Positions 1 through 8,743 of a stretch of DNA of 64,000 bases are shown here, piece after piece. The stretch's first letter is position 1; each line of letters opens with the position of its first letter. Position numbers and translations under genes: made by a program. The notes beneath the pieces are model-generated. The model saw only the letters and a list, made by a program, of their open reading frames with translations. It was not told where the DNA came from and searched no databases. Location: contig NZ_CAUIYF010000009.1 of NCBI RefSeq assembly GCF_962719845.1, positions 1 through 64,000 on the forward strand, in the 5' to 3' direction. The DNA comes from Neisseria uirgultaei. Its GTDB lineage: Bacteria; Pseudomonadota; Gammaproteobacteria; Burkholderiales; Neisseriaceae.

Positions 1-33
1 GGATAGGGAAGCCGCTGACACGGACAGGCCGCA

Positions 34-1002
34 ATGCTAAAATATGCAAAGACAAACTCCCCGCGCCGATACAGAAATGCCATGCAATCAATCAATCAAT
101 CAATCAATAAAATTGTAGGCTTTGCCCGAACCTGCCGCAAGCCTGACGAAGTATTTGATTTTCTCACGCGCCACGCCGTCCCCTTCTCCCCCATCGGGGG
201 GATGACCAACCAAAATATCCTGCTGGACCTACCCGGCGGGAAATTCGTCCTGCGCCTGCCCCATCCCGCCCGCGCCACCTTAATCGACCGGGAGCACGAG
301 GCATTCAACAATGATTTGGCGTACCGCGCTGGTTTGAATGTGGAAACGCCTGTTTTGGATGTGCGAAGCGGAGTGAAGCTGACGCGTTATCTGGAAAACG
401 GCGCGCCCTTAAATCAAACGCAACTGCAAGACGGACGCTGCCTGCGCCTGATTGCAGGCAACCTGCGTCGGCTGCACGGCGGAAACTTCGCCTTCCGCAA
501 CACATTCAATGCCTTTGACGCATTCCGCCGGTATTTCTCCTTATTGCAGGACAAGGATTTGTTCCTGAAGGCAGACGCGCGTATGGACAGGCTCGCGGAT
601 GCTTTTTGGCGGCTGGAAGGCGTATGCCGGAAACTGCCCCTGCACCCGTGCCACAATGATTTGGTACCGGAAAATATGCTGCTGCAGGGGGAGAGGCTGT
701 TTTTTATCGATTGGGAGTATTCGGGTATGAACGACCCCTTGTTCGACCTTGCCGCCGTTATCGAGGAGGGGCGGATGCCGTCTGAAGCGACAGACTGCCT
801 GCTGGAAGCCTATTTTGCCGGCGGGGCTTCAGACTGCATTTCGGCGCGGGACGCGGCGGCGCGCCTGACCATCCACCGGTTTTGCCAAAACGTGCTGTGG
901 TTTTTGTGGACGAAGGTTAAAGAGGAACAGGGTGAAGATTTCGGCGGTTATGCGGCACGGCGGCTGGCTGCTGCGTTTGAACTGTCGGCGGTGCTGCCGT
1001 GA
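34..1002 (+). CDS. licA: LicA-type choline kinase, phase variable
   Basis: Predicted cytoplasmic choline kinase making phosphocholine for surface decoration. It is an APH/choline-kinase fold protein of 322 aa: catalytic-loop motif H207-N-D209-LVPE-N214 and metal-binding D226 in IDWEY. Near the N-terminus six CAAT repeats (85-108) encode the SINQ motif, the arrangement known for Haemophilus influenzae licA. Two in-frame ATGs, at 34 and at 82 just before the repeats, both read into the kinase, so six repeats leave the gene ON. An ATG at 77 is in another frame and stops right after the repeats, so changing the repeat number would alter which start is productive. A DUS lies in the coding sequence (encoding MPSEA). 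First gene of licABCD; its stop overlaps licB. The true start (34 or 82) is uncertain. Confidence 0.9.
   Translation: MLKYAKTNSPRRYRNAMQSINQSINKIVGFARTCRKPDEVFDFLTRHAVPFSPIGGMTNQNILLDLPGGKFVLRLPHPARATLIDREHEAFNNDLAYRAGLNVETPVLDVRSGVKLTRYLENGAPLNQTQLQDGRCLRLIAGNLRRLHGGNFAFRNTFNAFDAFRRYFSLLQDKDLFLKADARMDRLADAFWRLEGVCRKLPLHPCHNDLVPENMLLQGERLFFIDWEYSGMNDPLFDLAAVIEEGRMPSEATDCLLEAYFAGGASDCISARDAAARLTIHRFCQNVLWFLWTKVKEEQGEDFGGYAARRLAAAFELSAVLP
85..108 (+). repeat. (CAAT)6 tetranucleotide tract in licA
   Basis: Six uninterrupted CAAT units inside the 5' end of licA. Four-base units shift the reading frame when a unit is gained or lost by slipped-strand mispairing. At six units the ATGs at 34 and 82 are in frame with the kinase. 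Confidence 0.95.
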
Positions 1003-1880
1003 TGCGCGGTTATCTGTTCGGAGCGGCCTCGGCGGTATTTTGGGCGGCTTCCGGCCTGTTGTTCGACCGTTTGCCGTTTGCGCGCGGCGCGGCATTCGGA
1101 CAGATGGTTTTTTTGCTGTTTTTGATTGATTTGTGTTCTTTGTCGGCAGTGTGGGCGGGCTTGGGGAGCGGCGGGCGGCCGGGGTTTCGCGGCGTTTTTT
1201 GGCGGCCCGTGTTGTCGGGACTGCTCGGCGGGCCGGTCGGTATGTCGGCATACCTTTTGGGCATCCATTACCTGACGGTATATTACGCAGCGCCTTTATC
1301 GTCCCTGTTCCCCGTATTGGCGGCGGCTTTGTCGGCTTGGTTTTTAAAGGAACGCACGGGGGCGGCGGCGCGTGCCGGTTTCGCGCTGGCGGTACTCTCT
1401 TCGGCGGGCTTGGCTGCGGATGCGGGCGGACGGGGCGGACTGAACGCTTTGGGGTTGGTTTGTATCGCGGTGTGCGTTTCGGGCTGGTCGCTCGAGGTTG
1501 TTTTGTCTGCCCGGACGATGCGTACGCTCTCCGGCCTTCAGGTTTATTGTTTGCGCCTGTGCGGATCGGTATGCGGCTACCTGCTGATCCTTGTCTGCCT
1601 GTCTGCCCGGGGGTTTTCTTTAAACCCCTCCGATTTGTACGACGCGCGCATCATCGGCATCATTGCCTTCGGCGCGTTGTCTTATGCCTGTTATTATCAG
1701 GCGATTTATCTGTTGAAACCCCTCAAGGCGATGGCCTTGAACATCACCTATCCTGTTTGGGCGATGGTTTTGGGGTTCTTCGTTTACCGCCACCCGGTTC
1801 CGCCGTCCGCCATAATGTGGGCGGTTTTGTTGGGAACCGGCGCGGCATTGAGCCTGTGCGGGCGGAAAGGTGAAATATGA
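1002..1880 (+). CDS. licB: LicB-type choline permease (EamA/DMT family)
   Basis: Inner-membrane protein of 292 aa with about ten hydrophobic segments and the EamA/drug-metabolite-transporter pattern. In the lic1 pathway of Haemophilus, LicB imports choline for LicA; that role is inferred here from position. The ATG at 1002 overlaps the licA stop (TGATG); a GTG at 999 is an alternative. The 3' end overlaps licC by four bases (ATGA), so the genes look translationally coupled. No DUS was seen inside the gene. Confidence 0.87.
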   Translation: MRGYLFGAASAVFWAASGLLFDRLPFARGAAFGQMVFLLFLIDLCSLSAVWAGLGSGGRPGFRGVFWRPVLSGLLGGPVGMSAYLLGIHYLTVYYAAPLSSLFPVLAAALSAWFLKERTGAAARAGFALAVLSSAGLAADAGGRGGLNALGLVCIAVCVSGWSLEVVLSARTMRTLSGLQVYCLRLCGSVCGYLLILVCLSARGFSLNPSDLYDARIIGIIAFGALSYACYYQAIYLLKPLKAMALNITYPVWAMVLGFFVYRHPVPPSAIMWAVLLGTGAALSLCGRKGEI

Positions 1881-2605
1881 ATGCCATTATTTTGGCGGCG
1901 GGGCTGGGCAGCCGCTTTAAAGAAATGACGCAAACCGTCCACAAAGCCCTTTTGGACATCTGCGGCACGCCCAACCTCGAAAGGACGCTGTCCTTCCTGC
2001 ACGAAGCCGGCATAAGCAATATCGCCGTCGTAACCGGCCATTTGCACCGGCAATTCGATTATCTTCAAGAAAAATACGGCTGTATTTTGATTCACAACGA
2101 AAAATATCGGGAATACAACAGCATCTATTCCTTTTCGCTGGCGCGTGATTTTTTCAACGGCTGCTACGTCGTCGATGCCGACGTGGTGCTCGGACGCAAT
2201 ATTTTTTTAAACCGCCCGCGGCACAGCACCTATTTCACCGTCGTCCGCGCCCGCACGCACAACGAATGGCTGCCCGTTTCAGACGGCGCCGGACGGGTCG
2301 TCCGCATCGACATCGGTTCCCAATCCCGCCCCAGCCTGTCGGGCGTGTCTTACTGGACGGCGGAAGACTGCCGCACCGTCTTAAACCTGCTCGGGGCATA
2401 CGCCGGCGCGGAACGCTTGGAAAACCCCAAACTCTATTGGGACAACATCCCGATGGAACACCTCGGCAAACTGGACATCCGCACCGAGCTGCTCGGCAGC
2501 GGCGACATATTTGAAATGGACGACCAAGAAGACTACCGCGCCATCTTGCGGCAACTCTCCCCCCTTAAAGAGCGGCAATGCTCCGACGCGCAAGGCGGCG
2601 CATAA
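1877..2605 (+). CDS. licC: LicC-type CTP:phosphocholine cytidylyltransferase
   Basis: Nucleotidyltransferase of 242 aa opening with the sugar-nucleotidyltransferase signature LAAGLGSRF (residues 6-14), and with the metal-binding acidic stretch VVDADVVL near residue 100. It is expected to turn phosphocholine plus CTP into CDP-choline, the donor used by LicD. The start overlaps the licB stop. A C6 run lies near the 3' end but I see no sign that it is a switch. A near-DUS with two mismatches lies at about 2278. Confidence 0.9.
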   Translation: MNAIILAAGLGSRFKEMTQTVHKALLDICGTPNLERTLSFLHEAGISNIAVVTGHLHRQFDYLQEKYGCILIHNEKYREYNSIYSFSLARDFFNGCYVVDADVVLGRNIFLNRPRHSTYFTVVRARTHNEWLPVSDGAGRVVRIDIGSQSRPSLSGVSYWTAEDCRTVLNLLGAYAGAERLENPKLYWDNIPMEHLGKLDIRTELLGSGDIFEMDDQEDYRAILRQLSPLKERQCSDAQGGA

Positions 2606-2679
2606 AACACGCCCCTACCGTATTGCCCGAACAGGTTTGCCGCTACGGATGACGGCGTTTCAACCGGAAAGGAATTTAA

Positions 2680-3483
2680 ATGAAAAAACTGACACTCAGG
2701 GAACAACAGCTTGTCTGCCTCGACATTTTGGACGATTTCCACGCCCTGTGCGAACGGCACGGCATCCGCTATTCGCTCGGCGGCGGCACACTGATCGGCG
2801 CGATACGCCACCAAGGCTTCATCCCTTGGGACGACGACATCGACGTTTATATGCACCGCGACGAATATCAAAAATTTGTCGGCGTTTGGCAAAAAACCGC
2901 GCACCCGCACTATTTTTTGGAAACCGCCGAAGACATCCGCGCCCGACATACCGGGGAAATGGCAAAAATCTTCGACCCGCGTGCAGAACTCATCGACGCA
3001 TACGGCAAAAAAAGTCCTTTATTTATCGACATTTTCATTTATGACGGCGTGCCGGACGAGCCAAAAACCATTTTCCGTATGATGAAAAAACACCGCCGCA
3101 TCAAGCTGCGCTTTTCTTCCTGCAAAAAAAGGTGGCTGAAAGCAAAAGAAGGCAGCCTGAAATACAAAATCCTCGGCAGCCTGAGCCGTTTCCTGTTCGA
3201 CAAAATGACGCGCAACCTGCAACAGTTCCAAACCGCCTACCCGATTCGGGAATGCGGTTTCATCGGTTTGGTTTTGTCCGACTACGGCGGCTGGCGGAAA
3301 TCCTATATGCCTAAAAAATATTTCGACAGCGTCGTCTATAAAACATTCGAGGGCAGGCAGTTTCAAGTGATGAACGGCTACCACGAACACCTGACGCAAT
3401 ATTACGGCGACTATATGCGGCTGCCGCCCGAAGAAGAACGGAAACCGCACCATACGTCCGAAGCATACCTGTTGTCCGAATGA
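2680..3483 (+). CDS. licD: LicD-family phosphocholine transferase
   Basis: LicD-family protein of 267 aa with the diagnostic N-terminal motif GGGTLIGAIRH followed by PWDDDIDVY (acidic residues 51-55). The family transfers phosphocholine or similar groups from a nucleotide-linked donor to a surface glycan; in Neisseria the acceptor would be lipooligosaccharide, which is inferred. A good ribosome site (AAAGGA) precedes the ATG. The 74-nt gap after licC is long compared with the tight licA-B-C junctions, but no terminator is visible, so it is probably the last gene of the operon. Confidence 0.88.
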   Translation: MKKLTLREQQLVCLDILDDFHALCERHGIRYSLGGGTLIGAIRHQGFIPWDDDIDVYMHRDEYQKFVGVWQKTAHPHYFLETAEDIRARHTGEMAKIFDPRAELIDAYGKKSPLFIDIFIYDGVPDEPKTIFRMMKKHRRIKLRFSSCKKRWLKAKEGSLKYKILGSLSRFLFDKMTRNLQQFQTAYPIRECGFIGLVLSDYGGWRKSYMPKKYFDSVVYKTFEGRQFQVMNGYHEHLTQYYGDYMRLPPEEERKPHHTSEAYLLSE

Positions 3484-3564
3484 GCGCGGCCGGCAGATTG
3501 TCATCCGTCCCCGATACGGATTAAAATGTCCGAATACATATCCGAACAAGAAAGGCTTTACATC

Positions 3565-4563
3565 ATGAGCAGACCCGTACCCGCCGTATTCGGCAGCGTT
3601 TTTCACAGTCAAATGCCCGTCCTCGCCTACCGCGAAGGCAAATGGCAGCCGACCGAATGGCAATCTTCCCAAGACCTCTCCCTCGCACCGGGTGCGCACG
3701 CCCTGCACTACGGCAGCGAATGTTTCGAGGGACTGAAAGCTTTCCGTCAGGCAGACGGCAAAATCGTGCTGTTCCGTCCGACTGCCAATATCGCGCGCAT
3801 GCAGCAAAGTGCGGACATTTTGCACCTGCCGCGCCCCGAAACCCAAGCTTATCTCGATGCTTTGGTTGAATTGGTTAAACGCGCTGCCGATGAAATTCCC
3901 GATGCGCCTGCCGCGCTGTACCTGCGCCCGACCTTAATCGGTACCGATCCCGTTATCGGCAAGGCCGGTTCTCCTTCCGAAACCGCCCTGCTGTATATTT
4001 TGGCTTCCCCCGTCGGCGACTATTTCAAAGTCGGCTCGCCCGTTAAAATCTTGGTGGAAACCGAACACATCCGCTGCGCCCCGCATATGGGCCGCGTCAA
4101 ATGCGGCGGCAACTACGCTTCCGCCATGCACTGGGTGCTGAAGGCGAAAGCCGAATATGGCGCAAATCAAGTCCTGTTCTGCCCGAACGGCGACGTACAA
4201 GAAACCGGCGCGTCTAACTTTATCCTGATTAACGGCGATGAAATCATTACCAAACCGCTGACCGACGAGTTTTTGCACGGCGTAACCCGCGATTCCGTAC
4301 TGACGGTTGCCAAAGATTTGGGCTATACCGTCAGCGAACGCAATTTCACGGTTGACGAACTCAAAGCTGCGGTGGAAAACGGTGCGGAAGCCATTTTGAC
4401 CGGTACGGCAGCCGTCATCTCGCCCGTTACTTCCTTCGTCATCGGCGGCAAAGAAATCGAAGTGAAAAGCCAAGAACGCGGCTATGCCATCCGTAAGGCG
4501 ATTACCGACATCCAGTATGGTTTGGCGGAAGACAAATACGGCTGGCTGGTTGAAGTGTGCTGA
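3565..4563 (+). CDS. ilvE: Branched-chain amino acid aminotransferase
   Basis: Class IV PLP-dependent aminotransferase of 332 aa that interconverts valine, leucine and isoleucine with their 2-keto acids. The PLP lysine is probably K179 in GRVKCGGNYA, and the family signature with QETGASNFILI follows. The ATG at 3565 is preferred over one at 3526 because AAAGG sits about nine bases upstream and the protein then starts MSRPVPAVFG. Its mRNA ends at the DUS hairpin at 4579-4615. Confidence 0.94.
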   Translation: MSRPVPAVFGSVFHSQMPVLAYREGKWQPTEWQSSQDLSLAPGAHALHYGSECFEGLKAFRQADGKIVLFRPTANIARMQQSADILHLPRPETQAYLDALVELVKRAADEIPDAPAALYLRPTLIGTDPVIGKAGSPSETALLYILASPVGDYFKVGSPVKILVETEHIRCAPHMGRVKCGGNYASAMHWVLKAKAEYGANQVLFCPNGDVQETGASNFILINGDEIITKPLTDEFLHGVTRDSVLTVAKDLGYTVSERNFTVDELKAAVENGAEAILTGTAAVISPVTSFVIGGKEIEVKSQERGYAIRKAITDIQYGLAEDKYGWLVEVC

Positions 4564-4578
4564 TGCTTTAAATAAAAA

Positions 4579-4615
4579 ATGCCGTCTGAAACCCGTTTGG
4601 CGTTTCAGACGGCAT
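4579..4615. terminator. Inverted-DUS terminator
   Basis: Two DUS copies in inverted orientation form a 14-bp stem followed by TTTT; it lies just after ilvE and between convergent ilvE and fabI. Confidence 0.85.
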
Positions 4616-4806
4616 TTTCGCGTTCGGACCGTTTCCGCCGCGCCTGTAGCAAGTCAGCACAAAGGCAATCGGTTAAAACAAGCGTCCGCATTTCCCATCC
4701 CGCCTGCCGCAAGTCGGACATTTCTCTGGAAATACGCTTCAGACGGCAAACCGCCGCCCGAAACCGATATGCGGTACGGACGGCGCACGGATTTGAAAAC
4801 GGCGGA

Positions 4807-5592
4807 TTATCCCTCGGTGCTCAAGGCATTGATGCTGTAACCGCCGTCAACATAAGTAATTTCGCCGGTAATGCCGGACGACAGGTCAGATAGCAGGAAG
4901 GCGGCGGTATTGCCGACTTCTTCGATGGTAACGTTGCGGCGGAGGGGATTGTGGGCGGCGACGTGTCCCAAGAGTTTGCCGAAATCGGCGATGCCGGAGG
5001 CGGCAAGCGTTTTAATCGGGCCGGCGGAAATGCCGTTGCAGCGGATGCCTTCTTTGCCCAGGCAGGCGGCGGTAAAGCGGATGCCTGCCTCAAGGCTGGC
5101 TTTTGCCATACCCATCACGTTGTAGTTCGGAATCGCGCGCACCGCGCCCAAGTAGCTCAGGGCGACGATGGCGGAGTTTCTGCCGCGCATCATCGGACGG
5201 GCGGCTTTTGCCAATGCGGGCAGGCTGTATGCGGAAATTTCGTGTGCGGTGTTGAACGCTTCGCGGCTGATGCTGTCGAGGAAGTCGCCGCTCAAGGCTT
5301 CTTTCGGCGCGAAGCCGATGGAATGCACCAAACCGTCCAAGCCGTCCCAATGTTTGCCCAAATCGGCGAACACTTGGTTGATTTCGTCGTCGCTGGCGAC
5401 ATCGCAGCGGAATACGAGTTCAGAATCCAATTCCGCCGCCATTTTGCGGACGCGCTCTTCCAGTTTGTCCACAACGTAGGTAAACGCCAGTTCCGCGCCT
5501 TGTTCGCGGCAGGCTTTGGCGATGCCGTAAGCGATGGAACGCTCGGAAATCATGCCGGTAATCAGAATTTTTTTGCCTTGCAGAAAACCCAT
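4807..5592 (-). CDS. fabI: Enoyl-[acyl-carrier-protein] reductase (NADH)
   Basis: Short-chain dehydrogenase of the FabI type, 261 aa, catalysing the last reduction in fatty-acid elongation. The N-terminal LQGKKILITGMISERSIAYGI nucleotide-binding region is diagnostic, and the Tyr-x6-Lys catalytic pair lies in NYNVMGMAK at about residues 156-163. It runs convergent to ilvE. Upstream is the dapD terminator, so fabI probably has its own promoter in the 5600-5690 gap. Confidence 0.95.
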   Translation of the reverse strand: MGFLQGKKILITGMISERSIAYGIAKACREQGAELAFTYVVDKLEERVRKMAAELDSELVFRCDVASDDEINQVFADLGKHWDGLDGLVHSIGFAPKEALSGDFLDSISREAFNTAHEISAYSLPALAKAARPMMRGRNSAIVALSYLGAVRAIPNYNVMGMAKASLEAGIRFTAACLGKEGIRCNGISAGPIKTLAASGIADFGKLLGHVAAHNPLRRNVTIEEVGNTAAFLLSDLSSGITGEITYVDGGYSINALSTEG

Positions 5593-5689
5593 TTTGTATC
5601 CTTCAAATAGTGTTCGGTTCGTTCTAAACCGTTGATTATAGCAAATTGTCCCTGTTTCTGTGTTTTCACGTTGCAGCGTGCAAACGGCA

Positions 5690-5719
5690 ATGCCGTCTGA
5701 AGCGGATTTCAGACGGCAT
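5690..5719. terminator. Inverted-DUS terminator after dapD
   Basis: DUS and inverted DUS separated by only six bases make a long perfect stem, 27 bases beyond the dapD stop and upstream of fabI. Confidence 0.8.
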
Positions 5720-5746
5720 TGGACGTTTCAAATACGGTTTAAGGCA

Positions 5747-6568
5747 TCAGATGCCGCGCAACAATTCGTTCACGCTGGTTTTCGCACGGGTTTGCGCGTC
5801 CACGCGTTTGACGATGACGGCGCAGTAGAGGCTGTGGCTGCCGTCTTTGGAAGGCATGCTGCCGGACACGACGACCGAACCTGCCGGTACGCGGCCTTGG
5901 TAGATTTCGCCGGTAGTACGGTCAAAGATTTTGGTGGATTGGCCGATGAACACGCCCATCGAAATCACGCTGCCTTCTTCGACAATCACGCCCTCAACGA
6001 TTTCAGAACGCGCACCGATGAAGCAGTTGTCTTCAATAATGGTCGGGGCGGCTTGCAGGGGTTCGAGTACGCCGCCGATGCCGACGCCGCCGCTCAAGTG
6101 GACGTTTTTACCGATTTGCGCGCAAGAGCCGACGGTCGCCCAAGTATCGACCATCGCACCTTCGTCAACGTATGCGCCGATGTTGACGTAAGACGGCATC
6201 AGCACGACATTTTTCGCCACAAAGCTGCCGCGTCGGGCAACCGCACCCGGAACTGCACGGAAACCTGCGCTGCGGAATTCGTCTTCAGACCAGTCGGCAA
6301 ACTTGGTCGGCACTTTGTCAAAGTATTTGTTCACGCCGTCGTTGAGGACTTCGTTGTCTTGGATACGGAAGGACAGCAACACGGCTTTTTTCGCCCATTC
6401 GTTGACTTTCCACTCGCCCACGCCCAAGCGTTCGGCAACGCGCAGTTTGCCTGAGTCAAGTTGGCGGATGGTTTCCAACACGGCTTCTTTAACTTCGGGA
6501 GTAACGGTGGTTGGAGTGATGTCCGCGCGGTTTTCAAAGGCGGTTTCGATGATGTTTTGCAAAGACAT
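5747..6568 (-). CDS. dapD: Tetrahydrodipicolinate N-succinyltransferase
   Basis: Lysine/diaminopimelate pathway enzyme of 273 aa that succinylates tetrahydrodipicolinate. The sequence has the DapD N-terminal domain and a left-handed beta-helix of hexapeptide repeats (for example VNIGAYVDEGAMVDTWATVG), typical of trimeric acyltransferases. Length fits the family. AAGGAAA before the ATG is a good ribosome site. It lies between pgi and fabI, all on the same strand, with a terminator of its own. Confidence 0.95.
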   Translation of the reverse strand: MSLQNIIETAFENRADITPTTVTPEVKEAVLETIRQLDSGKLRVAERLGVGEWKVNEWAKKAVLLSFRIQDNEVLNDGVNKYFDKVPTKFADWSEDEFRSAGFRAVPGAVARRGSFVAKNVVLMPSYVNIGAYVDEGAMVDTWATVGSCAQIGKNVHLSGGVGIGGVLEPLQAAPTIIEDNCFIGARSEIVEGVIVEEGSVISMGVFIGQSTKIFDRTTGEIYQGRVPAGSVVVSGSMPSKDGSHSLYCAVIVKRVDAQTRAKTSVNELLRGI

Positions 6569-6782
6569 AATGTTTCCTTATGTGAGATGTTTCGTGGGAC
6601 GCTTGCCGGTATTTTCAGGCAGTATGTTCATTTGAAATGAATGCGCTATTGTGCCACGCAAACGCATATTCGTCAGCAATACGCGGGCGGTTGCCGAACA
6701 TTGGCGTTTCGGAATCGGGCGGGCGGCGGGCTTATGCCTTTTTCCGCGCCCGAATCAATACAGAACGGCGGCGGCAGTACCT

Positions 6783-8426
6783 TTATGCCGCGCCGCCGCC
6801 TTTCAGACGGCATTCGCGGTAAAACGCCATCAGCCCTTCGGTCGAGGCATCGTGTACGGACGTGCCGCCTTCCAGTTCGCCGATGATGGTTTTTGCCAAC
6901 TGTTTGCCGTACTCAACCCCCCACTGATCAAAGGGATTGATGTTCCAGATTACACCTTGTACAAAGGTTTTGTGTTCGTAAGCCGCCATCAGCATACCCA
7001 AATTGTAGGGCGTGAGGCGGTCGAGCAGGATGCTGTTGCTGGGGCGGTTGCCGGGGAACTCTTTGTGCGGCGCGAGACGTTCGCGTTCCGCTTCGGGCAA
7101 ATCTGCCAGTTCGGCGCGTGCTTCGTCTAAGGTTTTGCCCTTCATCAAGGCTTCAGCCTGTGCAAAGGCGTTGGCAACAGTAAAACGGCTGCGTCCGTCC
7201 TCCACGCCCTGCGCCGTCACCGGGACGATAAAGTCGCAGGGAATCAGGCGCGTGCCTTGATGAAGCAGTTGGAAATAGGCGTGCTGGCAGTTGACCCCTT
7301 CACCGCCGAACACGATGCCGCCCGTTTTGCATACGGCGGGACTGCCGTCTGAAGCGCGGCTTTTGCCCAAACTCTCCATATCGAGCTGGTTCAGCCACGC
7401 CGGCAGCAGGCGCAGGTTGTGGCTGTACGGAACGGCGGTCTGCCCGTCCGCGTGCTGGAAATTGTTGTACCACACGGCAATCAGTGCCATTAAAACGGGG
7501 ATATTATGACGCGTCGGCGTACTGAAAAAATGCCTGTCCATCGCGTGCGCCCCCGCCAACAATTCCCGAAAACACGCCCCACCGACAGCGACCATCACAG
7601 GAAGCCCGACAGGCGACCAGACGGAATAGCGTCCGCCCACCCAGTCGTACATCGCAAACACACGTTCCGCCGCAATGCCGAAACTTTGCGCCGCTTCCGT
7701 ATCGGCAGATACCGCGCAAAAATGGCGTGCTGTTTCGGATTCCGGGAATCCCGCACCGCGATACCACGCCTTGACTGCCTGTGCATTGAGCAGGGTTTCG
7801 GGCGTTTTAAAGGACTTGCTGGCAACGCAAAACACCGCCGTTTCAGGGTTCAGACGGCATAAAACCGCATCCAGGCAGGCAGGATCGGCGTTGGCGGCAA
7901 AATGGACGGCGATATGCCGTCTGAACGGCTCGAGTGCCTGAACGCACATTGCCGGCCCGAGGTCGGATCCGCCTATGCCGATGTGGACAAAATCCGTAAT
8001 CCGCCTTCCCGTCGCCCCCTTGTACGAACCGTCGTCCAAACTGTATGCAAACTTCAACGCACGATTTAACTCGCGGCGGATTTCGGGCAGCACATTTTTA
8101 CCGTCCGCACAAACGGCATCCGCACCGTCGGGCAGGCGCAAAGCCGTATGCAGCGCGGCACGCCCCTCGCTGCCGTTGACTTTCGCACCCGTCCGCAAAG
8201 CACGCATTTTCCCTTCCAAATCCGCCGTCTCCGCAAGACGGCAGAGCAGTTGCAGCGTATCTTCGCCCAAACGGTTTTTGCTGTAATCGAACAACATCCC
8301 GTCCAAACGCTCATGCATACGCTCAAAACGGTCGGGTTCGGCAGCAAAACGGTCGCGCAAAAGGACATAACGCGTATCCTGATTGTGGCGTTCAAGCGCA
8401 TGCCATGCACGGGTAAAAGCATCCAT
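6783..8426 (-). CDS. pgi: Glucose-6-phosphate isomerase
   Basis: Phosphoglucose isomerase, 547 aa, interconverting glucose-6-phosphate and fructose-6-phosphate. Sugar-phosphate-isomerase signatures are visible, e.g. IGIGGSDLGPAM and the C-terminal NPFDQWGVEYGK. The start at 8426 (MDAFTRAWHAL) is chosen because AAGGA precedes it; an in-frame ATG 19 codons upstream gives an unlikely hydrophobic extension. Several DUS copies lie within the coding region. It is divergent from the sugar transporter at 8744. Neisseria often carry two pgi genes, so a second copy may exist elsewhere. Confidence 0.95.
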   Translation of the reverse strand: MDAFTRAWHALERHNQDTRYVLLRDRFAAEPDRFERMHERLDGMLFDYSKNRLGEDTLQLLCRLAETADLEGKMRALRTGAKVNGSEGRAALHTALRLPDGADAVCADGKNVLPEIRRELNRALKFAYSLDDGSYKGATGRRITDFVHIGIGGSDLGPAMCVQALEPFRRHIAVHFAANADPACLDAVLCRLNPETAVFCVASKSFKTPETLLNAQAVKAWYRGAGFPESETARHFCAVSADTEAAQSFGIAAERVFAMYDWVGGRYSVWSPVGLPVMVAVGGACFRELLAGAHAMDRHFFSTPTRHNIPVLMALIAVWYNNFQHADGQTAVPYSHNLRLLPAWLNQLDMESLGKSRASDGSPAVCKTGGIVFGGEGVNCQHAYFQLLHQGTRLIPCDFIVPVTAQGVEDGRSRFTVANAFAQAEALMKGKTLDEARAELADLPEAERERLAPHKEFPGNRPSNSILLDRLTPYNLGMLMAAYEHKTFVQGVIWNINPFDQWGVEYGKQLAKTIIGELEGGTSVHDASTEGLMAFYRECRLKGGGAA

Positions 8427-8543
8427 CTGTTTTCCTTGATTTTTCAGAACCGGATTAAAATGTAGCAGAATGTAGTTTAACAAACGGCAGCGGCTTTGGC
8501 GAATTACGGAAACACTACGCCCCGCTTTCAGACGGCAGCAGAA

Positions 8544-8557
8544 TTGATTTTTATCAA
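8544..8557. promoter_or_regulatory. Perfect FNR-type palindrome
   Basis: TTGATTTTTATCAA matches the FNR consensus TTGAT-N4-ATCAA exactly. A candidate extended -10 (TGC-TATTCT, 8599-8604) downstream would place the site near -60, the usual class I activator position. It lies between divergent pgi and the transporter and suggests oxygen-responsive control of the latter. Functional role is inferred. Confidence 0.6.
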
Positions 8558-8743
8558 GCAGGATACCGATGAAGGTGCAGGATGCAAAAAACTTGTGCTA
8601 TTCTTTGTAATCGAATGAAAGACGGGGGTTATCGTCTGTAAGATACCTACAAGATGCCGCACGACGGCACGGTTGGCAAAAGAAAACGGCACACCGCTTC
8701 GCAAATTGTTGTTTCTTCCCATTTTCCTCAGGAGCAGGTCGAT

